A stretch of DNA of 64,000 nucleotides from Sinohyriopsis cumingii (taxonomy: Eukaryota > Mollusca > Bivalvia > Unionida > Unionidae), in contig CM068839.1 in assembly GCA_028554795.2 (NCBI GenBank), forward strand, positions 89,934,182 through 89,998,181, read 5' to 3'. The position numbers and the translations under genes are program-made. The notes beneath the pieces are model-generated. The model did no database searches. It saw nothing but the letters and a program-made list of their open reading frames with translations, and was not told the DNA's origin. This document shows positions 12,829 through 24,300 of the stretch, piece by piece (the stretch's first letter is position 1; each line of letters begins with the position of its first letter).

Positions 12829-13027
12829 TGCTCGATGCGAGCTTGATGTTGAGAAAGAAAAAAACAATAATCTGAAGGAAAAAATCATACAGAGTGATAA
12901 AACTACCTTAGATTACCCCCATGACTCGTTCTGACATAGGACCCTCGCTATCATAATGTTTGTGTGATTTTTTTTCCTTCAGATTATTGTTTTTGTTTCT
13001 CAACATCAAGCTCGCATCGAGCACCTG
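12829..13027. repeat. ~60-bp inverted duplication in fossil replicase
   Basis: The arm at 12829-12890 (begins GGTGCTCGATGCGAGCTTGA) is the reverse complement of 12964-13027, with small A/T-run differences and a ~70-nt spacer. It looks like an inverted duplication made after the element inserted. Confidence 0.8.
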
Positions 13028-14199
13028 TGATTCAGCCATGACAAAATTACATCTAAGAAAACTTCAACTGAATTGTTCAGATATTAGAAAATTAATAATT
13101 GATCGTGAAAGATTAATTACTAATGAAGTAAAGTTGCACAGAGCTCCAAATTCTGATGAATTAACAACTCAGTGTGGACATGCATATATCATGGATATCG
13201 GCAAAGAAAACAAGTCCAGAAATTTTTTCTCCCCGAGATTAATTGCATTGATGAAAGATACGGGATATAAAATCATACAAACATTACCAGTTGCTTATGA
13301 TACTTGGTTGACCAAAAAAATATGAAAATCGATCATGATAATTCTGGTGTCGATGAATTTTTGAAAACAAGCATAGGTGATCGAATAAAGAATGAACAAC
13401 TCGATGTTGATAATATTGAAGAAATTAATGATATAAAAATGACAAAATATTATAAGTACAATCCGGATGAGCAATTAGAACCGTATATCACAAAAAGGTC
13501 ATACCTGAATAATTTATTTCAGTGTAACGTTGGAAAGTTGCCCGCAGATGAAATTGAAGAATTATACAAGAAATTATCACCTAAAATGGGCTCAGCAAGC
13601 AATTGATAAATTCAGTAAAGGCCATGTGACAACAAAATGTTTCGATCAAATAAAATAAGCCCACGCGAAACACTTGACATAATAAGAGATTTCCTAACAA
13701 TGTTGAATCTTCCCGATATAGTTCAGGATAAAGATCTCGGCGAAAATTCAGTTACGAAGGATCTTAAAAATCGTATAGAAGTAATGATTGATGATAAAGA
13801 TCAGTTGGCTAAATCTGATAATCAAATTTGGTTAAATATATTCCCTGAAACCAGAATTCAGTCGATGAAATTAACAACCACAGATACCACAGAAAAAATT
13901 AAGTTGATATATAAAGGATTTGGAGCGACTTTGAAATCCTTGATACAAAAACATTCTGATCGAAGTGATTACGCATTAACATATTCCTGTTAGGTCAAAA
14001 TCAGATTTTGTCGATGATGAAACATGGAGAAATAAGAAAATCAGTTGTGCTGTATTTGACGGACGAAATGATATCGAGATAACAAATAAGCATTCAGAGA
14101 TTTAAAGATTTCATATCTGGAGTGTCAACAGATGGTTTAGTATGTTTGATGAAAAAATATGACTTAATATATATAGTTAAACCATTAAAATAATTATGA

Positions 14200-14259
14200 T
14201 AGAACAATTGTTTATTTATTCTGAGGCTTCTATTGTTGTTGGGGGAAACTATATATATG

Positions 14260-14327
<68 letters not shown>

Positions 14328-14385
14328 AGAAGTCTCAGAATGAATAAGTAACTGTTGTATCATGATATTTTACTCAGATGTATGT
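14200..14385. repeat. Hairpin repeat with (TA)n core (MITE-like)
   Basis: CTGAGGCTTCTATTG near 14219 and GATAGAAGTCTCAGAAT near 14327 are inverted around a (TA)n run at ~14269-14324. Related single arms occur near 9325, 9450, 14724, 14840 and 63336. Consistent with a small inverted-repeat element; no convincing TSD seen. Confidence 0.45.
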
Positions 14386-14399
14386 ACATATATTTCATG

Positions 14400-14650
14400 G
14401 GGGCCCCAAGTGGCCGAGTGGTCTAAAGCACTCACCGTTATGGATCACTGCCATCTCACCTCTGTCTGTGTGAGTTCGAGTCTCAGGCTCGGCTAATGTG
14501 GATATGTGAGAAAGCCTGCCAGTAGCTTCTCTAGGGTCCGTGGTTCTTCCCGGGGTTTTCCAGGGTTCTTCCTCCACCAATTATACTCGCCATGTATAGC
14601 CTATCTTGTGTTGAAAAATGGCATTAAACCCTACAATAACAACAACAACA
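14400..14650 (+). mobile_element. SINE family A
   Basis: Full length: tRNA-like head (AGTGGCCGAGTGGTCTAAAG), B box GAGTTCGAGTCTC, body ending AATGGCATTAAACC and (AAC)n tail. TSD ACATATATTTCATG at 14386-14399 and 14651-14664. Short minus- and plus-strand ORFs over it are artefacts. Confidence 0.92.
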
Positions 14651-14773
14651 ACATATATTTCATGACTGGCAAAATGCGCCAATATTATAATATATTTATA
14701 GTTGCTGCATTTCGCCATCAATGATAGAAGCCTCAGAATAAGAAAATAACTGTTGTATCATCGATTGAGGGAA

Positions 14774-14775
<2 letters not shown>

Positions 14776-14812
<37 letters not shown>
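14776..14812. repeat. (TA)n microsatellite
   Basis: TA run lying between two further arms of the dispersed AGAAGCCTCAGAAT repeat. Confidence 0.85.
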
Positions 14813-14816
<4 letters not shown>

Positions 14817-15214
14817 TTGATACTTCCGTCAGTGGATGATAGAGATCTCAGAATAGCAAAATAACAGTTCTTTTATGATATTTTACCTGAACATATACTA
14901 ACTTGTCAGAGAAAAATTGATCAAATTGCAGATTTTCTAAGGGTGGACACCCCTGCAATATTGATAAATTCTCATGAAACACAGTCTGAATCTATGTTTT
15001 ATGGCAGATTTATGAATGATTTTTAACTGAAAAATTAACAGAATCGATAAATTATTGACAAATCCTAAACTGCATGAGGTTTCACTCTTCGAGAATCTGT
15101 AATTTGACTATTTTTTCATTACAAAATGGACTAAAATCAGTGAAAAAATAATGAATTTTGACAAAATTTCATTAAAATCTCAGAAGTTTCTAAGAAAATT
15201 ATCATCATTAATAA

Positions 15215-16245
15215 ATAATTAAATTTGTGTCAGACAAATGAATGGGAATAATTACAGTCACCTGTTAATTGATCAAATACAGCTAAATCTGTGTCAGACA
15301 AATGAATGGGAATAATTACAGCCACCTGTTAATTGATCTAATACAGCTAACTCTGTGTCAGACAAATGAATGGGAATAATTACAGTCACCTGTAAATGAT
15401 CTAATACAGCTAAATCTGTGTCAGACAAATGAATGGGAATAATTACAGTCACCTATTAATTGATCTAATACAAGTAAATCTGTGTCAGACAAATGAATGG
15501 GAATAATTACAGTCACCTGTTAATTGATCTAATACAGCTAAATCTGTGTCAGACAAATGAATGGAAATAATTACAGTCACCTGTTAATTGATCTAATACA
15601 GCTAAATCTGTGTCAGACAAATGAATGGGAATAATTACAGCCACCTGTTAATTGATCTAATACAAGTAAATCTGTGTCAGACAAATGAATGGGAATAATT
15701 ACAGTCACCTGTTAATTGATCTAATACAGCTAAATCTGTGTCAGACAAATGAATGGGAATAATTACAGTCGCCTGTTAATTGATCTAATACAAGTAAATC
15801 TGTGTCAGACAAATGAATGGGAATAATTACAGTCACCTGTTAATTGATCTCATACAAGTAAATTTGTGTCAGACAAATGAATGGGAATAATTACAGTCAC
15901 CTGTTAATTGATCTGATACAGCTAAATCTATGTCAGACAAATGAATGGGAATAATTACAGTCACCTGTTAATTGATCTAATACAAGTAAATCTGTGTCAG
16001 ACAAATGAATGGGAATAATTACAGTCACCTGTTAATTGATCTAATACAGCTAAATCTGTGTCAGACAAATGAATGGGAATAATTACAGTCACCTGTTAAT
16101 TGATCTAATACAGCTAAATATGTGTCAGACAAATGAATGGGAATAATTACAGTCACCTGTTAATTGATCTAATACAAGTAAATCTGTGTCAGACAAATGA
16201 ATGGGAATAATTAGTCACCTGTTAATTGATCTAATACAGCTAAAT
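15215..16245. repeat. Minisatellite, ~62-64-bp unit
   Basis: About sixteen highly similar copies of TGTGTCAGACAAATGAATGG, GAATAATTACAGTCACCTG and TTAATTGATCTAATACA. High copy identity suggests recent homogenisation. Confidence 0.92.
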
Positions 16246-16535
16246 CTGAGTTGCTTTAAGTCCTTAACGTTGTGTTAATGTCCCATTAGGTTTAATTCTA
16301 TGCATTTGCAGTGTTATTTGCACAACATCAAACATTTTTATGGAATTTGGCTATGCAAATATATGGGATATACAAAACAAGAAGTTAAAATTAATACAAA
16401 TAATAAGAAAAGAATTAGTGTAAATAAATAAGAAAAGAATTAGTGTATATAAATTCTATGCATATTGCTGCAATTAATTGGGATGTTTTGCACACATCCA
16501 TGTATATGTACGCATACATGTTTATACATGTGTGT

Positions 16536-16539
<4 letters not shown>

Positions 16540-16582
<43 letters not shown>
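16540..16582. repeat. (TA)n microsatellite at a splice acceptor
   Basis: TA run ending five bases before the AG of exon 16588-16655, in the place where a polypyrimidine tract is expected. Confidence 0.9.
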
Positions 16583-16584
<2 letters not shown>

Positions 16585-16587
16585 CAG

Positions 16588-16655
16588 ACTGAGGCAGGAT
16601 GGTCAGGATTTTATGGTACATTAGCAGGATGTTGTTCTGGATTGTTTGTGGCCAG
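16588..16655 (+). CDS. SLC49A4: SLC49A4-like exon; TM8
   Basis: A 68-nt exon encoding AGWSGFYGTLAGCCSGLF and ending VAR, matching the family TM8 (the AGWIGF...GG region). It enters in phase 0 after the exon at 4976 and leaves after two bases (AG/GTAAAA). The acceptor is a bare ATTTCAG directly after a long (TA)n run, with almost no polypyrimidine tract. This is unusual for an otherwise well-supported exon. Confidence 0.72.
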
Positions 16656-16689
16656 GTAAAAATGCCGACTCAGATATTCCTTTCATGAA

Positions 16690-17455
16690 GGCAAATTTTT
16701 ATTTGTAATAAAATATAAACATCTGATTCTGCAACTAAAACTTTAGGAGCATTGCATTTGTATTTGTAATAAGCTATACACATCTAAATCTGCAACTAAA
16801 ACTTGAAAGATTTTCTAGAAGTGTTGCATTTTTATTTGTAATATATAAACATCTGATTCTGCAAATAAAACTTGAAAGATTTTCTAGAAGTATTGCATTT
16901 TTATTTGTAATATATAAATATCTGATTCTGCAACTAAAACTTGAAAGATTTTCTAGAAGTATTGGATTTTTATTTGTAATAAGATATAAACATCTAAATC
17001 TGCAACTAAAACTTGAAAGATTTTCTAGAAGTATTGCATTTTTATTTGTAATATATAAATATCTGATTCTGCAACTAAAACTTGAAAGGTTTTCTAGAAG
17101 TATTGCATTTTTATTTGTAATAAGATATAAACATCTAAATCTGCAACTAAAACTTGAAAGATTTTCTAGGATTATTGCATTTTTATTTGTAATATATAAA
17201 CATCTGATTCTGCAACTAAAACTTGAAAGACTTTCTAGGAGTATTGGATTTGTATTTGTAATAAAATATAAACATCTGAATCTGCAAATAAAACTTGAAA
17301 GATTTTCTAGAAGTTTTGCATTTTATTTGTAATAAGATATAAACATTTGAATCTGCAACTAAAACTTGAAAGATTTTCTAGGAGTATTGCATTTTTATTT
17401 GTAATATATAAACATCTGATTCTGCAACTAAAACTTGAAAGATTTTCTAGCAGTA
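16690..17455. repeat. Minisatellite, ~65-72-bp unit
   Basis: About eleven copies of AACTTGAAAGATTTTCTAG, TATTGCATTTTTATTTGTAA and AACATCTGATTCTGCAACTA, with alternating ATATATAA and AAGATATAA variants. Confidence 0.88.
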
Positions 17456-17744
17456 TTACCATAGTGATAAGAGATCTTCAAATGAGTTAAGTGATCTTAA
17501 AAATGTTTTGCAGACAAATTTATAAAATGTGTGAAGATTGTGTAATATGCATCTAAGGGAGGCTTTTATCCATAAACCAGGAAGGAAACAACATCATTAA
17601 ATTTATTTCTGCCATTTATTAATTTTTTCTTGTAATTAAAATAATTATTTTCATTCTCTCCAGATACTTTCTGACCAAATGAAAATTATACATTTTACAA
17701 ATGCTTTGTCAGAAAACTGTACACCATAACTCTGCTGCACACTG

Positions 17745-18862
17745 ATAAAAACACCCAATGCATTTAATGCCACTGATAAAAACACCCAGTGCATTTAATA
17801 CCACTGATAAAAACACCCAGTACATTTAATGCCACTGATAAAAACACCCAATACATTTAATGCCACTGATAAGAATATCCAATGCATTTAATGCCACTGA
17901 CAAAAACACCCAATGTATTTAATGCCACTTATGAAAACACCCAATGCATTTAATGCCACTTATAAAAACATTCAATGCATTTAATGCCACTGATAAAAAC
18001 ACCCAGTGCATTTAATGCCACTGATAAAAACACCCAATGCATTTAATGCCACTGATAAAAACACCCAATACATTTAATGCCACTGATAAAAATACCCAGT
18101 GCATTTAATGCCACTGATAAAAACACTCAGTGCATTTAATGCCACTTTTAAAAACATTCAATGCATTTAATGCCACTTATAAAAACACCCAATGCATTTA
18201 ATGCTACTGGTAAAAACACCCAACACATTTAATGCCACTGATAAAAATACCCAGTGCATTTAATGCCACTGATAAAAACACTCAGTGCATTTAATGCCAC
18301 TTTTAAAAACATTCAATGCATTTAATGCCACTTATAAAAACATTCAATGCATTTAATGCCACTTATAAAAACACCCAATGCATTTAATGCTACTGGTAAA
18401 AACACCCAACACATTTAATGCCACTGGTAAAAACACCCAATGCATTTAATGCCACTGATAAAAACACCCAATACATTTAATGCCACTGATAAAAATACCC
18501 AGTACATTTAATGCCACTGATAAAAACACCCAATGTATTTAATGCCACTTATAAAAACATTCAATGCATTTAATGCCACTTTTAAAAACATTCAATGCAT
18601 TTAATGCCACTGATAAAAACACCCAATACATTTAATGCCACTGATAAAAACACCCAATGCATTTAATGCCACTGATAAAAACATCCAATGTATTTAATGC
18701 CACTTATGAAAACACCCAATGCATTTAATGCCACTTTTAAAAACATTCAATGCATTTAATGCCACTTATAAAAACACCCAATGCATTTAATGCCACTGGT
18801 AAAAACACCCAACACATTTAATACCACTGATAGAAACACCCAATGCATTTAATGCCATTTAG
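17745..18862. repeat. Minisatellite, 31-bp unit
   Basis: About 36 copies of CACTGATAAAAACACCCAAT plus GCATTTAATGC, with recurring variants (ACATTCAATG, CACTTTTAAAAAC). The variant order repeats in blocks, so several units were copied together. Confidence 0.92.
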
Positions 18863-19613
18863 AAGTGAACTAGGTAAAATAGATTATATTATGTCCTTGC
18901 TTGCAAAAAAGATAATATTTTTGTGCTTTCTGTTATAAGTAAGAATAACACACACCTTTTTGAACATACACCCACTCAGTAAAAGTAATGCCAACAGTAA
19001 ACAGAAACCGTGGGCCTCAGTCCAGAAAATCATTACCCTCTGCAATGGAAAGGAATAATAGTTGATTCTTAATGTAGTATTTATTAAAATTAAAACTACA
19101 TAAGTAAACTACATAATTCACTTGCAGATCAGATCTATGTTGTTTGTTCTACTGATTACTCCTGACATAGTACATAGACCCGGATCTGCTGGTACATAAG
19201 GCAATGGCAGATCTGGGTCTATGTTGTTTGCAGTTGGACTTTACTTACAAGCAAGTATATACAGTATGTTGTGCGACCAGTGAACATTTTTGCAGATTTC
19301 TAAATGTTCATTGTGAAGATTGTTTAATGTCATCAGACCACATGGTATAATTTTCTCTGCTTTTTCATATGTTTTTATAGAGTATACTACTGTATTTAGA
19401 AAACAATACACAAAAGTCTTTGACTCACCCATTGCTCTGAGAAACAAAAATGCATTGAGATTTCAACAGCAATCATCCTTAAAAAGAAGACTTACGATTT
19501 GATATCATCATCTTCATTAATATTTTTGGGACTTTATATGCCAGAAATTTCAATCCCACAATGCATGTCAATAATTATGGCTGTCATAAAGTTTTATCTT
19601 TCATTCATTGTAG

Positions 19614-19732
19614 GCTTGCAGATATTTTTTCCCGTCACATGAAGAAATACCTGATAACATTATATATTCTGGCGGGGATTTCTTTTGCAGTTTTTGCTCT
19701 GGCTTTGTTTGAAATTATTCCATTTTCAACAG
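19614..19732 (+). CDS. SLC49A4: SLC49A4-like exon; loop 8-9 and TM9
   Basis: The acceptor TCATTCATTGTAG and donor ACAG/GTGAGT are good. The first base completes the Arg codon from the previous exon to give the MFS-type A-R-x-A-D loop. Then follow a basic stretch (SRHMKK) and a 20-residue hydrophobic TM9. Leaving phase is one base, matching the exon at 21582. Confidence 0.75.
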
Positions 19733-21581
19733 GTGAGTCTGTTAAAATCGCTGTAAATCGCTCATCATTAGTAAGCATTAACTTCTTTTTGTTTGCAAAT
19801 GTATGATGAAGGTTAGATTGCGGCCATATTTATGTTGATGTATGCTTTATTGTACTATAGTGTGCACTCTAAATAGAATTTTAGAAACTGGAATAATTAT
19901 TGTTAATCTCACAAAATTTGCAAACATTTCAGTCAAGTAAAAGTCTCCCAAATGAGAGTTGCACTTCATCAACATTATGGTAGAGAGGCTTTTGAATTAT
20001 CAATATGCATCTGTAATTGAGTGTATAATGTGTATTGGAATATTATGTTAATGTAATGGAATATTATATCTATTTAATGTGTATTGAATTATTATGTCTA
20101 TATCATGTATTGGAATATCATGTCTGTGTAGTGTGTATTGGAATATTATGTCTGTGTAGTGTGTATTGGAATATTATGTCTGTGTAATGTGTATTGGAAT
20201 ATGATGTCTGTATTTTGTATTGGAATAGTATGTCTATATCATGTATTGGGTTATATGTCTATGTAGTGTTTATTGGAATATGTCTGTGTAGTGTGTATTG
20301 GAACATTATGCATGTGTAGTGTGTATTGGAATATTATGCTTGTGTAGTGTGTATTGGAATATTATATTTATTTAATGTGTATTGAATTATTATGCCTATA
20401 TCATGTATTGGATTATTATGTCTATATGTTGTGTATTAGAATGTTATGTCTTTGTACTGTGTACTGAAATAAAAATATAATAAATTTCATATCAAATATA
20501 TGATCTCAGAAAATCAAATTTTCACACAAATTCTTGATGGAAATATTTTATTGTATGGATGTAATTTGAATTTATCAGAGATTGAAATCTCATATAAAGG
20601 ACACACAAGAGGGCCAAGTGAAATTGTTCTTTATGGACAGGAGCTCATTATATCAAGGTGTTGGGTAAGGTAGTTTTCACTGCATACATTTTTATTTTTG
20701 TATTATGGTTCAACTCTACGGTTACTATGTACTTCTGAATGTGGATAGAGATAAGGTGAAGTTGTTTAAATTTGCAACAGGCACATTGGAGAGAAATGTT
20801 GATATACCTCTATGCAACTTTCATGTACTGTGACTGAAAATTTCTTCATATGTGGTATTTGGGAAACAATTCACTGCCTAATTCAGACAGCTAATCAAAA
20901 TGGCCACTCCCATGTGCTTGAGAAATGAACTTGAACTAGACCAGAATATGCTAAATTCTGAAAGTGCAATAAATCAATTATACAATGGCAAAAACAAACT
21001 TATCAGCTAGTTTTTTCAAATTACCTCTGAAATCCAGGAAGTGAGAAAGACCAATCAGAGATAGTAGTCATTTGAAAGAAACACATCTGAAGTAAGACCA
21101 TGCTGCATACTCTGTAAGTCAATTTATACCCATCAATCATAAACCAAAATGTAGAGAATTAAAACTTTTTTTTAAACAATACCTAAAATAAACACAGTCC
21201 ATTTTTAAGAAAAATAGACTAACCTGGGCATTTCTTTTTCATTTAAAACCAAACCCTGTGCAGAGTGCAAAACTGTACAGTGGAACTATTACAAATTCAG
21301 CATGTACCTTTCAGTTTTATCCTAGTAGTGCTGCTGTCTAGACATGGCTTCATGTTCCAGCATGCAGTACCTCCTTGCATTTATATGATTGAATGGAACC
21401 AGATCTGAAAACATTATCAAAATTGCTTTAAATAAAAAGCAAATTGTTAAATATGTTGTCAAAACATTGCATATTTTAAAATCTTTATTTGCAGTTTTGC
21501 AGTATGTGGTGCTGGCAGATTTACTGATAATTCCTTCTTGATAGTTTTCTAAATAATGCCTTTTATTCATATTCATTTCAG
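19733..21581. other. Intron with a ~30-bp tandem repeat
   Basis: Holds an imperfect ~30-bp array (TGTGTATTGGAATATTATGT) at about 20030-20460. The rest is AT-rich with no gene signal. Confidence 0.6.
20030..20460. repeat. Minisatellite, ~28-30-bp unit
   Basis: Diverged copies of GTGTATTGGAATATTATGTC, TGTGTAGT. Confidence 0.8.
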
Positions 21582-21764
21582 CAATTCTGTACACAACCCT
21601 GATTTTAGGGGGACTACTGCTGGCTGCCTCAACTCCACTTTTTTTTGAGACCTGTTGTGAAGCTACCTATCCAGTTAATGAGGGTATCACGAACTTTGCT
21701 CTTACAATGATCAATAATGTTGGAATATTGGTCTTTCTTCTGATTCAGATGATACCTAATATTG
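21582..21764 (+). CDS. SLC49A4: SLC49A4-like exon; TM10-TM11
   Basis: A 183-nt exon between ATTTCAG and GTAAGT, in phase with both neighbours. It encodes TM10 (LILGGLLLAASTPLFFE), the loop ATYPVNEGIT and TM11. The Y-P-V-x-E-G-I-T loop is the best family match in the gene and separates DIRC2-like from FLVCR-like proteins. The 3' end of this exon, with its donor site, resembles the unit of the tandem array that follows at ~21790-22470. Confidence 0.8.
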
Positions 21765-21789
21765 GTAAGTATATTATCATCATTAATGT

Positions 21790-22470
21790 GGGAACCATAA
21801 TCTTCCTCCTAATGCATATGGTATTTAACATAGTGAATATAGTCATCCATAGTGTTGGTGGTCTGGTGTTTCTACCAATCCATATGATATTTAACACTAG
21901 TGAATACAGTCATCCATAATGTTGGAGGTCTGGTGTTTCTACCAATCCAAATGATATTTAACACTAGTGAATACAGTCATTCATAATGTTGGAGGTCTGG
22001 TGTTCCTACCAATCCATATGATATTTAGCACTAGCTAGCGAATACAGTCATCCATAATGTTGGAGGTCTGGTGTTCCTACCAATCCATATGATATTTAAC
22101 ACTAGTGAATACAGTCATCCATAGTGTTGGCGGTCTGGTGTTCCTACCAATCCATATGATATTTAGCACTAGCAAATACAGTCATCGATAATGTTGGCAG
22201 TCTGGTGTTTCTACCAATCCATATGATATTTAGCACTAGGGAATAGAGTCATCCATAATGTTGGCAGTCTGGTGTTCCTACCAATCCATATGATATTTAG
22301 CACTAGCGAATATAGTCATCCATAATGTTGGAGGTCTGGTATTCCTACCAATCCATATGATATTTAACACTAGTGAATACAGTCATCCATAATATTGGAG
22401 GTCTGGTGTTCCTACCAATACATATGATATTTAATACTAGCAAATAAAGTCATCCACAATGTTGGGCATA
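21790..22470. repeat. Minisatellite, ~67-bp unit, apparently exon-derived
   Basis: About ten copies of CATCCATAATGTTGGAGGTC, TGGTGTTCCTACCAATCCAT, ATGATATTTAACACTAGTGA. The unit resembles, along its length, the end of exon 21582-21764 plus the donor (ATCAATAATGTTGGAATATT ... GATACCTAATATTGGTAAGT). The first copies next to the exon are intermediate. Confidence 0.8.
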
Positions 22471-22677
22471 TGGGCATTTGTACATATACAGACTAGAATA
22501 TCAGAGATGTCTACAACATGTACCAACCCACCTTTAAATTCATCCTATATATCCTAACATAAGCTTTCATTCTACTGTACCTGATGCTTTAATTCTTCTT
22601 TTGTTAATTTATAGAGCAAAATGCAAAATGATGAAATGTGCTTCTCTTTTTATTTCTGCACCCAATAAATGGAGGAT

Positions 22678-22680
<3 letters not shown>

Positions 22681-22723
<43 letters not shown>

Positions 22724-22731
22724 GAGAGACT
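22681..22731. repeat. (GA)n microsatellite
   Basis: GA run with one GGG interruption; the open frame across it is an artefact. Confidence 0.9.
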
Positions 22732-23214
22732 CAGAGATGGGGGTGGGCATCAGGAAATTAAAGGGGGAACAAACATAATAAAAGTAAATAAAGATTGACT
22801 TATCCAGAAAAAAAGGAAGACATTTGGATGAAAACAGAGTATTTATAACAGTATAATATCATCACAAATAATACACAGCTTACAATACTAATTAAACAGT
22901 ACTGTGAAATATTCATTTTGAAAAAATAAACAATGAATGTGTAAAAATATGTCATAATTTTATTACCCTACAGGAAATATCCTGATCTATATAGACCAGA
23001 TCAGCATCAGATGATTTAACATCTGAAATTTGCAAGTTAAATTATTTTCCCTACCTATTCCAAAATCTTTATACAATATCATATTCCTAATACTTAAAAT
23101 GGCAAACTATGCAGGAAGAGGCAATAACTACAACATACATGGAGCAGGGAGAAATTTCCAACCTAAAGATATTGGTCTTGGGCACTTTTAACGCAGTATT
23201 GGTTATATAATGCT

Positions 23215-23335
23215 GAGGAAATGGGAATTAAGTGCATTCCCACTGAGGTAGCTGACCCAAGCTAGCCAGGGCAAGTATCAAACCTGTGACCTTTGGATTG
23301 TGAGTCCAGTGCTTTACCAGATCAGCTTCCAAATG
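23215..23335 (-). mobile_element. tRNA-derived SINE fragment
   Basis: On the minus strand: CTGATCTGGTAAAGCACTGG, an anticodon-like region, then a degraded B box (AGGTTTGATACTTGCC). It resembles a tRNA head different from families A and B. No clear TSD. Confidence 0.5.
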
Positions 23336-23339
23336 AACG

Positions 23340-24300
23340 GAAGACTAATCTTCTTACTAAATGGCAACTGTAAATTGATACAAAATGGCAACTGTAAATT
23401 GATACAAAATGGTAATGAATTTAATTACTAAATGGCAACTGTAAATTGATATAAAATGGCAACGAATTTAATTACTAAATATCAATTATAAATTGATATA
23501 AAATGGTAATGAATTTAATTACTAAATGGCAACTGTAAATTGATATAAAATGGTAATGAATTTAATTACTAAATGGCAACTGTAAATTGATACAAAATGG
23601 TAATGAATTTAATTACTAAATATCAATTATAAATTGATATAAAATAGTAATGAATTTAATTACTAAATATCAATTATACATTGATACAAAATGGTAATGA
23701 ATTTAATTACTAAATATCAATTATAAATTGATACAAAATGGTAATGAATTTAATTACTAAATATCAATTATAAATTGATACAAAATGGTAATGAATCATA
23801 TTGGTAAATATCAACTCTAGATTTATACAAAATGTTAATGAATCTTATTGGTAAATATCAACTCTAGATTTATATAAATGTTAATGAATCTTATTGGTAA
23901 ATATCAACTCTAGATTTATACAAAATGTTAATGAATCTTATTGGTAAATATCAACTCTAGATTTATACAAGATGTTAATGAATCTTATTGGTAAATATCA
24001 AATATAGATTTATACAAAATGTTAATGAATCTTATTGGTAAATATCAGCTCTAGATTTATACAAGATGTTAGTGAATCTTATTGGTAAATATCAACTCTA
24101 GATTTATACAAAATGTTAATGAATCTTATTGGTAAATATCAACTCTAGATTTATACAAAATGTTATTGAATCTTATTACTAAATATCAACTATAAATTTA
24201 CATGAATGTTAATGAGTCTTATTACTAAATGTCAACTATAAATTGATACAAAGGTTAATGAATCTTATTATTAATATCAGTTTAAAATTCATACAAAATG
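23340..24300. repeat. Minisatellite, ~46-47-bp unit, two blocks
   Basis: Left block: AAATGGTAATGAATTTAATT ACTAAATATC. Right block: TCTTATTGGTAAATATCAAC TCTAGATTTATACAAAATG. Each block is internally homogeneous. Confidence 0.88.

Larger units (their letters stand above)
9937..14110 (+). pseudogene. Broken AEP primase / UL9-type helicase replicase (fossil 1)
   Basis: A chain of plus-strand fragments in shifting frames. Near 10449-10463 is a PIFDID motif (hDhD of archaeo-eukaryotic primases), followed at ~10605-10640 by FKTNSGYHIV (the s-x-H motif) and near 10715-10780 by an LHSIKL / SYKTG segment typical of viral primases. A Cys/His cluster lies at ~11020-11100. At ~11446-11470 is GSACGMGK (Walker A, lacking the following T/S). 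After a SINE, ~11900-11965 has RVESLRRI and VLIIDEWHKI (motif II of origin-binding-protein helicases). Motif V-like DNHTLEAGVS is split by a second SINE at 12403. C-terminal fragments run to ~14000 in three frames. This is a primase-helicase type found in several large and mid-size DNA viruses. It is unrelated to the polymerase of the young element. Non-functional. Confidence 0.65.

Noticed and set aside
14395-14580. Minus-strand 61-aa ORF
   Set aside because: Lies wholly inside a SINE with a perfect TSD.
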